From Xylophilus ampelinus (lineage in GTDB: Bacteria > Pseudomonadota > Gammaproteobacteria > Burkholderiales > Burkholderiaceae_C), in assembly GCF_901875635.1 (NCBI RefSeq), contig NZ_CABFMN010000106.1, positions 1 to 64,000 of the forward strand: a stretch of 64,000 bases of DNA, in the 5' to 3' direction. The notes below the pieces were generated by a model. That model worked only from the letters and a program-made list of their open reading frames with translations, made no database searches and was not told where the DNA came from. The translations under genes were made by a program, and so were the position numbers. This document shows, in pieces, positions 35,157 through 45,563 of the stretch (position 1 is the first letter of the stretch; each line of letters begins with the position of its first letter).

Positions 35157-35404
35157 GGCCCAGGCAGGGGCAGGCCCCGCGCCGCGCGCCTGTGAGCCGC
35201 CGAGAAGCGCAGCGCGCCCGGCCGCGTGCCAGCGAAGCATGGCACGCTTCGTGATCTGACTTGCGGCAGCTGTTTGAGCGGAGTGAACGAAGTGAACGGA
35301 GCGAGTTCTGCCGCGGGCCGGGTGCGCGAGCATCGCAGGGAAGCCGGCGCATGGCGCCGGCCGGCTCACCGGCGCGCGGCGCGGGGCCTGCCCCTGCCTG
35401 GGCC
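35157..35404. repeat. 248-bp hairpin element with 43-bp arms
   Basis: Left arm 35157-35199 and right arm 35362-35404 are inverted copies matching at 42 of 43 positions; the arms contain GGCAGGGGCAGGCCCCGCGC on the left. The 162-base interior holds further dyads (GCGGCAG with CTGCCGC; CGAAGC-ATGGCAC-GCTTCG) and the run GAGCGGAGTGAACGAAGTGA. No gene is present in the 340-base gap between the acyl-CoA dehydrogenase start and the mmsA stop; this element fills most of it. No target-site duplication was identified. Confidence 0.88.
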
Positions 35405-35437
35405 TGGGCGCGCCCTCAAAATCGGCCGCCAGCGCGG

Positions 35438-36961
<1,524 letters not shown>

Positions 36962-37010
36962 GGGATGTCTCCTTGTGAATGTCGGGCGAACCGGCGGATG
37001 CTAGCTTTGC

Positions 37011-37041
37011 AAAATTGCGTGCGCAATGGAGAAAATTGCGT
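37011..37041. promoter_or_regulatory. Candidate operator between mmsA and LysR genes
   Basis: The direct repeat AAAATTGCGT occurs at 37011-37020 and 37032-37041, 21 bases apart (two helical turns). The first copy overlaps the palindrome ATTGCGTGCGCAAT (37014-37027). AT-rich for this genome and only 50 bases upstream of mmsA, it is a likely LysR binding region. Confidence 0.55.
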
Positions 37042-37078
37042 TTTCGTTTTGCATAAATGCAGAATTCGGGCATTCGCA

Positions 37079-37175
37079 CGCGAAGAACGCAAAGATCTCG
37101 CGAAGGACGCGAAAGGGCATCCGAAAAAGTTATCGCGTCCTTCGCGCTGCTTGTACGGCCCTTCGCGTACGGGCG
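37079..37175. repeat. CGCAGAG/CGCGAAG-type large inverted repeat, copy 3
   Basis: Perfect 14-bp arms CGCGAAGGACGCGA (37099-37112) and TCGCGTCCTTCGCG (37133-37146) with further partial pairing outside (CGCGAAGAACGCAAAG against GGCCCTTCGCGTACG). Same design as the two copies in the valine block, but with GAAGG instead of GAGG units. It lies directly in front of the LysR start. Confidence 0.78.
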
Positions 37176-37195
37176 TCCGTTTTCTGCCGCATCCC

Positions 37196-38122
37196 ATGGA
37201 CTGGAACAACCTGCGCTATTTCCTCGAGCTGTCGCGCGCCGGCACGCTGATGGCCGCGGCTCGCCGGCTCGCCGTGGACCACACCACCGTCGCGCGGCGC
37301 ATCCAGGCGCTCGAGAAGGAACTGGGAAGCCCGCTCTTCGCGCGCGAAGCCGGCGGCCATCGCCTCACCGAAGCCGGGCGCCGCCTTCAACCGCAGGTAG
37401 AGGCGATGGAACGCGCCTTCCGCACGCTGGAGAAAAACACCGCGCCGGCACCCGAGGAAGGCCTCTCGGGCCTGGTGCGCGTTGGGGCGACCGAGGGTTT
37501 CGGCACCGTCGTGCTGGCACCCGCGCTGGCCGGCTTCGCGCGCGAACATCCCAAGCTCGTGATCGACCTGCTCGCCATGCCACGCCTGGTGCACCTGTCG
37601 CGGCGCGAGGCGGACATCGTGATTTCGCTCGAACGCCCGGCGCGCGGCCCGGTGCTCGTGACCAAGCTGACCGACTACAGCCTGCACCTGTACGCGAGCC
37701 GCGCCTACCTGCGGGCGCACCCACCGATCCGGCAGCGCGAGGACCTCAAGGGCCACACCTTCGTGAGCTACGTCGACGACCTGCTCTTCTCGAAGGAGTT
37801 GCAGTACCTGGGCGAGTTGTACCGGCCCGACGCCTTCTCACTGCGCAGCACCAGCGTGCTGGCGCAGCACCGCGCCGTGGCAGCCGACGCCGGCATCGGC
37901 GTGCTGCCGGCGTTCGTGGCTGCGGGCGACGACCGGCTGCAACGCGTGCTGCCGGCCGAAGCCGATTTCACGCGCACCTTCTGGATGTCCATGCCGGCCG
38001 AGGCCAAGCAGCTCGGCCGCATGCAGGCGGTTTGGAGCTTCCTGCGCTCGGTGGCGGAAGACCAGCGCGATGCACTGCTGTCCGCGCCGGTCATGGGGCC
38101 CGGACAACCGCAGGATTCTTGA
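37196..38122 (+). CDS. LysR-family transcriptional regulator, probable regulator of valine block
   Basis: A 308-residue regulator with winged helix (NNLRYFLELSRAGTLMAAAR, then HTTVARRIQALEKELGSPLF) and effector domain from about residue 95 (GLVRVGATEGFGTVVLAPAL). Its ATG at 37196 lies right after a large inverted repeat. Divergent placement from mmsA with shared candidate operator sequence points to control of the mmsA-acd-hydrolase-mmsB block. It is of the group with MDWNNLRYFLE starts often found next to mmsA in betaproteobacteria (recollection, not checked). Confidence 0.92.
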   Translation: MDWNNLRYFLELSRAGTLMAAARRLAVDHTTVARRIQALEKELGSPLFAREAGGHRLTEAGRRLQPQVEAMERAFRTLEKNTAPAPEEGLSGLVRVGATEGFGTVVLAPALAGFAREHPKLVIDLLAMPRLVHLSRREADIVISLERPARGPVLVTKLTDYSLHLYASRAYLRAHPPIRQREDLKGHTFVSYVDDLLFSKELQYLGELYRPDAFSLRSTSVLAQHRAVAADAGIGVLPAFVAAGDDRLQRVLPAEADFTRTFWMSMPAEAKQLGRMQAVWSFLRSVAEDQRDALLSAPVMGPGQPQDS

Positions 38123-38123
38123 A

Positions 38124-38180
38124 CGAAAAGTGCCCGCAACGCCCGTATTGCGGGCGTGGCCAGCTATCGAAAAGTGAGCG
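38124..38180 (-). repeat. Comamonad two-hairpin intergenic repeat, copy 6 (broken)
   Basis: Reverse orientation: CGAAAAGTGCCC, hairpin CGCCCG-TATTG-CGGGCG, then GCTATCGAAAAGTGAGC, where the closing ATAGC half is lost. It starts one base after the LysR stop, so this is the only copy with a damaged AT hairpin. Confidence 0.8.
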
Positions 38181-38266
38181 CGGTCCGCGCCGGACCTGGC
38201 CGGCGGATGGCCGACCACCGCGAGCCTCCCGCAGGCAGAGTCACGGCCTGCGGCCGGCTGGTGGCA

Positions 38267-39592
38267 TCAGCCCTTGGTACCCAAGGCGGTGAGCACCGCC
38301 GTGGTCATGGCCTGCACGCCGATCTTGATCGACGGCTCGGGCACTGGCGCGAAGTACGGCGAATGGTTGAAGGGCAGCGGCTTTCCACCCTTCTTCATCG
38401 ATTCGGCCACGTCCTTGGGGTCGGTCACGCCGACGAAGAAGAACATCGACGGAATGCCCGCGTCGGTGAACACCGAGAAATCCTCGCTGGCGGTGATGGG
38501 CTGCACTTGCACCACCTTCGGGTCGCCGAACTGCGCCTTGAGCGCAGCCACCGTGCGCTGCACCACCGCCTCGTTGTTGTTCACGGCCGCCGTGCTGCTG
38601 TCGGCGCCCAGGCGCACGTCGGGCTCGGGCGCGCCGGCCATCGCAGCCGAGGCCAGTGCAGTGCGGCGGATGCCGTCGAGCAGTTTCGTGCGCACCTCCG
38701 GCTTGTAGCTGCGGATGGTGCCGCTGAGCTTCGCGGCGTCGGGGATGATGTTGCCCGCCGTGCCGGCCTGGAAGGCGCCGATGGTCACCACGCCGAACTC
38801 GGCCGGGTCCTTCTCGCGACTGACCACGGTCTGCACGTCGGTCACGAAGTGCGCGCCGATGGCGATCGGGTCGATGGTGGCGTGCGGCGCCGAGCCATGG
38901 CCGCCACGGCCCTTGAACGTGATCTCGAGACTGTCCGACGCGGAGGTGACCGGCCCGGCGCGGTAGCCGACGAAGCCGAAGGGCGACGGGCTGGTGTGCA
39001 GCGCGAAGGCGTAGTCGGGCTTGGGGAAGCGCTTGAAGAGGCCGTCCTCGACCATCGCCTTGGCGCCCGACACCGTCTCTTCCGAGGGCTGCGCGATGAA
39101 CATCAGCGTGCCCTGCCACTGGTCCTTGAGCGCGAGCAGCGTACGCGCGGTGCCGACCCAGCTGGCCATGTGGATGTCGTGGCCGCAGCTGTGGGCGACG
39201 AATGTCTCGCGGCCGTTCCACTGTGCCTTGGCCTTGCTGGCGTAGGGCAGCCCGGTCTTCTCCTCCATGGGCAGCGCGTCGAGCTCGGTGCGCACCATGA
39301 CGGTCGGACCGGCGCCGTTGCGGTACAGCGCGACCACGCCGGTGCGGCCCACGCCCTCGGTCACCTCGAAGCCCAGGGCGCGCAGTTCGGCGGCCAGCTT
39401 GGCGGCGGTGCGCGTCTCCTGGAAACCCAGTTCGGGGTTGGCATGGATGTCCTTGTAGATCGATTCGAGCTGCGGGTACATGCCATCGACCAGCGGCACG
39501 ATGCGCGACGCAGGCGCGGCCGATTGGGCCAGGGCGGACGATGCGGCGCACGCGGCGAGCACGGCCAGGGAAAGGGAGCGAAGAGCGTTCAT
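38267..39592 (-). CDS. Secreted M20-family amidohydrolase (IAA-Leu/hippurate hydrolase type)
   Basis: A 441-residue metallopeptidase-like hydrolase. A signal peptide (MNALRSLSLAVLAACAASSA, cleaved near ALAQ) predicts a periplasmic enzyme. Metal-site motifs are present: AHSCGHDIHMA, QPSEETVSGAKAM, HTSP and a C-terminal FNHSPYFAPVPE. Such enzymes cleave N-acyl amino acids or hippurate-like amides. It is divergent from a LysR gene over a 153-base gap, suggesting induction by its substrate. The exported form is less common than cytoplasmic members. Confidence 0.9.
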   Translation of the reverse strand: MNALRSLSLAVLAACAASSALAQSAAPASRIVPLVDGMYPQLESIYKDIHANPELGFQETRTAAKLAAELRALGFEVTEGVGRTGVVALYRNGAGPTVMVRTELDALPMEEKTGLPYASKAKAQWNGRETFVAHSCGHDIHMASWVGTARTLLALKDQWQGTLMFIAQPSEETVSGAKAMVEDGLFKRFPKPDYAFALHTSPSPFGFVGYRAGPVTSASDSLEITFKGRGGHGSAPHATIDPIAIGAHFVTDVQTVVSREKDPAEFGVVTIGAFQAGTAGNIIPDAAKLSGTIRSYKPEVRTKLLDGIRRTALASAAMAGAPEPDVRLGADSSTAAVNNNEAVVQRTVAALKAQFGDPKVVQVQPITASEDFSVFTDAGIPSMFFFVGVTDPKDVAESMKKGGKPLPFNHSPYFAPVPEPSIKIGVQAMTTAVLTALGTKG

Positions 39593-39692
39593 GGGCGTTG
39601 GAAAAGGAGAGGTCGGACTCGGCTTCGGTCGGGATCGCGGCATGCGCCTGGCGCCCGCGGCCCGAATCTAGGCAAGTCGAGGCTTCGCGTCC

Positions 39693-39705
39693 AATGCATT
39701 GTTCT
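39693..39705. promoter_or_regulatory. Shared 13-mer AATGCATTGTTCT in LysR divergent promoter
   Basis: Identical to 15758-15770 in the Bug/LysR divergent promoter. Here it lies 41 bases before the LysR start at 39746. It may be half of a LysR box or a shared -35/-10 portion; the inverted second half seen at the first site is not preserved (only TATGC follows). Confidence 0.5.
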
Positions 39706-39745
39706 ATGCTCCCGAATGAGTTCGACTCATCGATTGGCATGCGTC

Positions 39746-40666
39746 ATGACCCTCGTCCAGCTGCGGCACTTTCTCTCGATCGCCGAGACGGCGTCGTTCA
39801 CGCGCTCGGCGCGCGCCACTTTTCTCACGCAGTCGGCCCTGAGCCGCAGCCTGCGCGCGCTGGAGGACGAACTGGGCCAGCGCCTCTTCGACCGCATTGG
39901 ACGGCGCAGCGAACTCACGCCCTTCGGCCGCAGCCTGCTCGAACGCGCCCGCCAGCTCGTGCACGATGCCGACGCGCTGGCCGCCGCGGGCCGGCGCGCG
40001 ACCGGCGCGACACCGGAGCGCCTGCGCGTGGGCATGGGCTCGGGCCCCGGCGCGCTGCTCACGCCGCCGCTGCTGCAGCGTGCGGCGCGGCCCGGTGCCG
40101 GCTTGCGCATCGACATCCAGCACGGCGACGTGCCCCGGCTGGTCGAGGCCCTGCGACGACGCGAACTGGATGCCCTGGTGGTCGAGGTGCGCTCCTTCCC
40201 GCCGCTGCCCGGCCTGCGCATCGAGCCGGTGGTGGCGCTGCGCGGCGCCTTCATGTGCCGCCGCGGCCATCCGCTGGCGCGGCGGCGTCGCCCGCTGCGC
40301 TTCGAGGATCTGCTCGCCTATCCGATCGCGTCGACGCCGCTGGGCGACCACGTGGTGCGGGGGCTGGTCGACGCCTATGGCCCCGCGGCACACCCCGACT
40401 TGTGCCTGAGCCTGCGCTGCACCGAGCTGGCGCCGCTGGTCGAGGCCACACGCCACAGCGACGCGGTGCTGATCGCGATCCGGGCCGCCGCGCCCGACCT
40501 GGCGGAGTTGCGCGTGGGGCCGAGTGGCACGGGCGGTGCCCATTTCGGGCTGGTGACGCTGGCCCGGCGCACCGAGCCGGCGGCCGTGGTCCAACTGCGT
40601 GAAGCGATCGCGCAGCACCTGCGCGAAGACGCCGCGCCTACTTCAGCTCGAAACTCTGCGACTTGA
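39746..40666 (+). CDS. LysR-family transcriptional regulator
   Basis: A 306-residue regulator with N-terminal winged helix (VQLRHFLSIAETASFTRSAR, TQSALSRSLRALEDELGQRL) and an effector domain from about 93 onward (RLRVGMGSGPGALLTPPLLQ). ATG 39746 (MTLVQLRHF) matches the family start; ATG 39716 would add ten residues. It is divergent from the secreted amidohydrolase and probably controls it. Its 3' end overlaps the convergent beta-glucosidase gene by 29 bases, leaving no room for a terminator between them. Confidence 0.92.
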   Translation: MTLVQLRHFLSIAETASFTRSARATFLTQSALSRSLRALEDELGQRLFDRIGRRSELTPFGRSLLERARQLVHDADALAAAGRRATGATPERLRVGMGSGPGALLTPPLLQRAARPGAGLRIDIQHGDVPRLVEALRRRELDALVVEVRSFPPLPGLRIEPVVALRGAFMCRRGHPLARRRRPLRFEDLLAYPIASTPLGDHVVRGLVDAYGPAAHPDLCLSLRCTELAPLVEATRHSDAVLIAIRAAAPDLAELRVGPSGTGGAHFGLVTLARRTEPAAVVQLREAIAQHLREDAAPTSARNSAT

Positions 40667-42959
40667 CGTTCTCCGAATCGAGGCCCACCTGCACGTTGAA
40701 CTGGCCGGCCTCGGCCACGTGCTGGAGCTTCGCGTTGTAGAACTTCAGCTTGTCCTCGCCGATGGTGAAGCGCACTTCCTTCTTCTCGCCGGGCTGCAGC
40801 ATCAGCTTGCGGAAGTCCTTCAGCTCCTTGACGGGCCGTACCACGGAGGCAGCCACGTCCTGGATGTAGAGCTGCACGACCGTTTCGCCCGCGCGGTCGC
40901 CGGTGTTGGCCACGGTGACCGTGGCTTCCACCTTGCCGCCCCGCGCCATGGCGGGTGCCGACAGCGTGACATCGGACACGCTGAAGTCGGTGTAGCTCAG
41001 CCCATAGCCGAAGGGGTACAGCGCGCCCTGCGGCTCGTCGAAGTACTGCGAGGTGTAGTTGCCCGGCTTGCCCGGCGTGAAGGGCCGGCCGAGGCGCGGG
41101 TGGTTGTAGTAGGTAGGAATCTGGCCCACCGAGCGCGGCAGCGAGATCGGCAGCTTGCCGGAGGGATTGGCATCGCCGAACAGCACGTCGGCAATGGCGT
41201 TGCCGCCCTCGGTGCCGGCGAACCAGGTCTCGAGCATCGCGTCGGCGTTGGCCTTCTCCCAGCCCAACGTAAGCGGGCGGCCGTTCATCAGCACCAGCAC
41301 CAGCGGCTTGCCGGTGGCCTTGAGTGCCTTCAGCAGCGCCTGCTGGCTCTCCGGCAGGTCGAGCCGCGTGCGGCTGGACGATTCGTGCGACATGCCGCGC
41401 GACTCGCCCACTGCAGCGACCACCACGTCGGCCTCCTTCGCGGCCGCCACCGCCTCGTCGATCATCTCCTGCGGCGATCGCTTGTCCTGCACCACCTCGG
41501 GCTCGTCCCAGTTGAGGAAGTTGAGGTATTCGACGATGGCCTTGTTCTCGCTCACATTGGCGCCGCGCGCATAGACCAGCTTGCCCTGCTGCCCGGCGAG
41601 CGCCTGCTCCATGCCCTTGCGCAGGGTGACCGACTGCTTCCACACCGCCTGGGCCGACCACACGCCCATGATGTCGATGGGTGCATCGGCCAGCGGACCG
41701 GTGAGCAGCACCTTGGCGCCCTTGGCGATGGGCAGCGTGCGGTTCCTGTTTTCCAGCAGCACCAGCGAGCGGCGGGCCACGTCGCGCGCCGGCGCGCGGT
41801 GCAGGCGCGAATCGGCCTTGAGGTCTGGCGGATCGTCCTCGGCCTTGCCGATGCGCAGGAACGGGTCGTGGAACAGGCCCAGGTCGTACTTGGCGCCCAA
41901 CACCTCGCGCACGGCGTTGTCCAGCACCTTCATCGGCACCGCACCGGACTTGACCAGCCCCGGCAGTTCCTTGAGGTAGACCTGGTCGGCCATGCTCATG
42001 TCGACGCCGGCGGTGATGGCCAGCTTGGCCGCCTCGCGCTCGTCGCGCGCCACGCCGTGGCGCATCAGCTCGGTAATGGCGCCGTGGTCGGAGAAGGTCA
42101 CGCCCTTGAAGCCCCACTGCTTGCGCAGCAGGTCCTGCAACAGCCAGGTGTTGGAAGTGGCCGGCTGGCCGTTGACGGTATTGAGCGCAATCATCACGCC
42201 GCCCGATCCGGCATCGATCGCCGCCTTGTAGGGCGGCAGGTAGTCGTTGTACATGCGCATGGGGCTCATGTCGACGATGTTGTAGTCGCGCCCGCCCTCC
42301 ACCGCACCGTACAGCGCGAAGTGCTTGACCGAAGCCATGATCGCGTCGCGCTTGAGCACGCTGCCGGCCTTGGCGAAGTTCTCGCCGTTCTGGAAGCCCT
42401 GCACCATGCTGCGTGCGATCTGCGAGACCAGGTACGGGTCTTCGCCGAAGCCTTCGGAGGTGCGGCCCCAGCGCGGGTCGCGCGAGATATCGACCGTGGG
42501 CGCGAAGGTCACGTCCACGCCGTCGGCCGCGGCCTCGACGGCGGCCGTGCGCGCGGTGAGGCGAATGGCGTCCATGTCCCAGCTCGAGGCCAGGCCAAGG
42601 CCGATCGGGAACGAGGTGCGGTGCCCGTGCAACACGTCGTAGGCGAACAGGATCGGGATCCTCAGCCGGCTCTGGCCCACCGCGGCTTCCTGCAGCGGGC
42701 GCTGCTCCTTGTGGTTGATCGAGTTGAAGGTGCCGCCCACGCGGCCGGCCGCCACCTCCTGCGCCAACTGCGGCGCCGGCATCTCGGGGCCGATGCTGAT
42801 CAGGCGCAGCTGGCCCACCTTCTCTTCCAGCGTCATCTGCCGCAGCAGGTCGGCCACGAAGGCAGGCTTGTTGTTCAGCAGCGCGGGCTTGGGCTGCGCG
42901 AAGGCCAGCGGGGCGGCCACGGCGGTGGTCGCGGCGACCAACACGGCAATGCGTTTCAT
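40638..42959 (-). CDS. bglX: Periplasmic beta-glucosidase, glycoside hydrolase family 3
   Basis: A 773-residue GH3 enzyme with signal peptide (cleaved near LAFAQP). N-terminal barrel with FAYDVLHGHRTSFPIGLGLA, DPRWGRTSEGFGEDP and nucleophile Asp291 in GVTFSDHGAITEL; then the alpha/beta sandwich domain (about 395-620) and a C-terminal fibronectin III-like domain starting near VSDVTLSAPAM. Length and the SDHGAI motif match E. coli BglX, a periplasmic enzyme acting on short beta-glucans. Next to it, divergent, is an OpgG-like gene, so both may act on periplasmic glucans. Confidence 0.93.
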   Translation of the reverse strand: MKRIAVLVAATTAVAAPLAFAQPKPALLNNKPAFVADLLRQMTLEEKVGQLRLISIGPEMPAPQLAQEVAAGRVGGTFNSINHKEQRPLQEAAVGQSRLRIPILFAYDVLHGHRTSFPIGLGLASSWDMDAIRLTARTAAVEAAADGVDVTFAPTVDISRDPRWGRTSEGFGEDPYLVSQIARSMVQGFQNGENFAKAGSVLKRDAIMASVKHFALYGAVEGGRDYNIVDMSPMRMYNDYLPPYKAAIDAGSGGVMIALNTVNGQPATSNTWLLQDLLRKQWGFKGVTFSDHGAITELMRHGVARDEREAAKLAITAGVDMSMADQVYLKELPGLVKSGAVPMKVLDNAVREVLGAKYDLGLFHDPFLRIGKAEDDPPDLKADSRLHRAPARDVARRSLVLLENRNRTLPIAKGAKVLLTGPLADAPIDIMGVWSAQAVWKQSVTLRKGMEQALAGQQGKLVYARGANVSENKAIVEYLNFLNWDEPEVVQDKRSPQEMIDEAVAAAKEADVVVAAVGESRGMSHESSSRTRLDLPESQQALLKALKATGKPLVLVLMNGRPLTLGWEKANADAMLETWFAGTEGGNAIADVLFGDANPSGKLPISLPRSVGQIPTYYNHPRLGRPFTPGKPGNYTSQYFDEPQGALYPFGYGLSYTDFSVSDVTLSAPAMARGGKVEATVTVANTGDRAGETVVQLYIQDVAASVVRPVKELKDFRKLMLQPGEKKEVRFTIGEDKLKFYNAKLQHVAEAGQFNVQVGLDSENVKSQSFELK

Positions 42960-43183
42960 CGGCAAGCGGATCCTCGGGTCGAAGAGCGAAGCCGGGCATC
43001 TTAAGGGGCTGCCCCATCTGCGCGACACGCATCGACCCCACGCACGCCCCGCTCCTACAGCCAGGCTGGCACGCGCGATGCTAAGCTTTGGAGCGCTGTC
43101 TGCGCCGGTCCCGCCATGCTGCGGGTCTGCACCGGTGTGCAGATGTTTCCATCCCACCGCTTCGACGACCTTCGCCACGGCCC

Positions 43184-44854
43184 ATGATCGACAGGCTCGC
43201 CCACACCGCACGTTCCTCCCTCCTCATCGGCTGCATCAGCCTGCTCACGGCCTGCGCCGTGCCGACCACGCAGAGCGCACCGGCCGCGCCACCCGCGAGC
43301 GGCAAGGTGTTCTCGCTCGACGACGTGACGCAGCGCGCACGCGAGTTGGCCGCCCGCCCCTACGTGGCGCCCGCGAGCAACCTGCCGCCCTTTTTCGGCA
43401 CCATGCAGTTCGCCGACTACATGCAGATCCAGCCGCGCTCCGACCGCTTCGAATGGCGAGACCTGCAGACCCCCTTCAGGCTGAACTTCTACCACCAGGG
43501 GATGCAGTTCAACTTCCCGGTGAAGATCAACGAGATCACCGATGCCGGCGTGCGCGAGATACGCTACGAGCCCGACCGCTTCGACTTCGGCAAGCTCAAC
43601 TTCGACCGCGAGGCGACGCGCCAGCTCGGCTACGCGGGCTTTCGCGTGCTTTACCCGGTCAACCAGGCCGGCAAGTACGACGAGGTGATGAGTCTGCTGG
43701 GCGCGAGCTACTTCCGCGTGATCGGCAAGGGGCAGGTGTACGGCCTGTCGGGCCGCGGCCTGGCGATCGACACCACCTCGGTGGGCAAGGAGGAGTTCCC
43801 GAACTTCCGCGAGTACTGGATCCAGCGGCCAGGGCCGAACGACAAGCAGCTCGTGATCTACGCCCTGCTCGACTCGCCCAGCGCCACCGGCGCCTACCAG
43901 TTCATCCTGCAGCCCGGCAGCGACGCCGTGCTGGACGTGCAGGCCAACATCGTGATGCGCCAGGACGTGGCCACGCTGGGCATCGCGCCGCTGACCAGCA
44001 TGTTCCTGTACGGGCCCAACCAGCGCTGGCCCGAGTTCCTGCGCAACTTCCGCCCGGCCATCCACGACTCCAACGGCCTGGCGATCCACGCCGGCAACGA
44101 CGAGTGGATCTGGCGCCCGCTGAACAACCCCAAGGGCGCCGTCGCCGTGAGCAGTTTCCAGGTCGACAACCCGCGCGGCTTCGGGCTGCTGCAGCGCGGC
44201 CATGCCTTCCAGGACTTCCAGGACCTGAAGGACCGCTACGACCTGCGGCCCAGCGCCTGGATCGAGCCGCAGGGCAACTGGGGCAGGGGCAAGGTCACGC
44301 TGATGGAGATCCCGACGGCCGACGAGACCAACGACAACATCGTCGCCTTCTGGAATCCCGACACCCCGGCGCGCAAGGGCCAGACCATGCAGTTCGCCTA
44401 CCGGATGCACTGGACCATGGACGAGCCGGCCCTGCACGCGCAGAACAACGCCTGGGTCCGCCAGACCTTTCAGACCGAAGGCGAGCGCTACCAGCCCAAC
44501 CTGATCCGCCAGAGCGACGGCACGACGGCGCTGATGGTCGATTTCGTCGGCCCGGCGGTGGCCAACCTGCCGGCCGGCACCGCGCTGGAGACGCAGCTCA
44601 GCGGCAACGCCAATGCCGAGATCCTCGAGAGCAACCTGCTGCGCAACGACGCGATCAAGGGCTGGCGCCTGTCGTTGCGCGTGAAGGTGAAGGACCCGGC
44701 ACAGGTCACCGAGCTGCGTGCGGCGCTGACGCAGGGCGGCAAGGCGCTGAGCGAAACCTGGAGCTTCCAGATCCCGCCGGTGCCAGCCCCACCGCCGCCC
44801 TCACCGGCGCCGCAACCCGCCGCTTCCGCGCCGCAACCGGCGGCTTCCAAATAA
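43184..44854 (+). CDS. opgG: Osmoregulated periplasmic glucan biosynthesis protein, OpgG/OpgD family
   Basis: A 556-residue protein of the OpgG/MdoG family that modifies the backbone of periplasmic beta-glucans. Recognisable parts are [19 protein letters not shown] (about 41-59), [40 protein letters not shown] and [20 protein letters not shown]. The leader has a lipobox LLTAC with Cys24, so a lipoprotein is predicted, unlike the soluble E. coli protein. The Pro/Ala-rich tail is low complexity. No opgH glucosyltransferase gene is adjacent. OpgG and OpgD cannot be separated by sequence alone. Confidence 0.9.
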   Translation: MIDRLAHTARSSLLIGCISLLTACAVPTTQSAPAAPPASGKVFSLDDVTQRARELAARPYVAPASNLPPFFGTMQFADYMQIQPRSDRFEWRDLQTPFRLNFYHQGMQFNFPVKINEITDAGVREIRYEPDRFDFGKLNFDREATRQLGYAGFRVLYPVNQAGKYDEVMSLLGASYFRVIGKGQVYGLSGRGLAIDTTSVGKEEFPNFREYWIQRPGPNDKQLVIYALLDSPSATGAYQFILQPGSDAVLDVQANIVMRQDVATLGIAPLTSMFLYGPNQRWPEFLRNFRPAIHDSNGLAIHAGNDEWIWRPLNNPKGAVAVSSFQVDNPRGFGLLQRGHAFQDFQDLKDRYDLRPSAWIEPQGNWGRGKVTLMEIPTADETNDNIVAFWNPDTPARKGQTMQFAYRMHWTMDEPALHAQNNAWVRQTFQTEGERYQPNLIRQSDGTTALMVDFVGPAVANLPAGTALETQLSGNANAEILESNLLRNDAIKGWRLSLRVKVKDPAQVTELRAALTQGGKALSETWSFQIPPVPAPPPPSPAPQPAASAPQPAASK

Positions 44855-44908
44855 AAAGGGGCGGAAACGCCCGCCCCTCCTGCGCTGCCAGCTATCGAAA
44901 AGATAGCC
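44850..44908 (-). repeat. Comamonad two-hairpin intergenic repeat, copy 7
   Basis: Reverse orientation and overlapping the opgG stop. The GC hairpin is variant (GGGGCGG-AAACGC-CCGCCCC) and preceded by AAATAAAAA; the AT hairpin is GCTATCGAAAAGATAGC, six perfect pairs. It sits between convergent opgG and scoB. Confidence 0.82.
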
Positions 44909-44923
44909 GGCTTGTTGATCGAA

Positions 44924-45562
44924 TCACTGGATCAGCGTCACGCCGGTCTTCGACTGCAGCTCGTCGAAGCTCACGCCGTCGGCCAGTTCCACCACCATGA
45001 GGCCTTGCGGCGTCACGTCGAGCACCGCCAGGTCGGTGATGATGCGGTCCACCACGCCCACGCCCGTCAGCGGCAGCGTGCAGGCCGGCAGGATCTTCAT
45101 GTCGGTGGTGCCGTCCTTCTTCTTGGCGACGTGCTCCATGAGCACGATCACGCGCTTGACGCCGGCCACCAGGTCCATCGCGCCCCCCATGCCCTTGACC
45201 ATCTTGCCCGGGATCATCCAGTTGGCCAAGTCGCCCTTCTCGCTCACTTGCATGGCGCCGAGGATCGACAGGTTGATCTTGCCGCCGCGGATCATCGCGA
45301 AGCTCTGGTCGCTGCCGAAGATCGCACTGCCCGGCAGCGTGGTCACGGTCTGCTTGCCGGCGTTGATCAGGTCGGCATCGACCTGGTCCTCGGTCGGGAA
45401 GGGGCCGATGCCGAGCATGCCGTTCTCGCTTTGCAGCCACACCTCCTTGGAGCCGGTGTGGTTGGCCACCAGCGTCGGGATGCCGATGCCGAGGTTCACA
45501 TAGAAGCCGTCTTCCAGCTCCTGCGCCGCGCGTGCGGCCATCTGGTCTTGGGTCCAGGGCAT
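44924..45562 (-). CDS. scoB: 3-oxoacid CoA-transferase subunit B
   Basis: A 212-residue beta subunit of succinyl-CoA:3-ketoacid (acetoacetate) CoA-transferase. The CoA-carrying Glu46 is in [12 protein letters not shown], and the class I motif [11 protein letters not shown] precedes it. The C-terminal [20 protein letters not shown] is typical. It starts one base after the scoA stop, giving coupled subunits. Role: activation of acetoacetate for ketone-body or branched-chain/leucine catabolism. Confidence 0.95.
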   Translation of the reverse strand: MPWTQDQMAARAAQELEDGFYVNLGIGIPTLVANHTGSKEVWLQSENGMLGIGPFPTEDQVDADLINAGKQTVTTLPGSAIFGSDQSFAMIRGGKINLSILGAMQVSEKGDLANWMIPGKMVKGMGGAMDLVAGVKRVIVLMEHVAKKKDGTTDMKILPACTLPLTGVGVVDRIITDLAVLDVTPQGLMVVELADGVSFDELQSKTGVTLIQ

Positions 45563-45563
45563 C

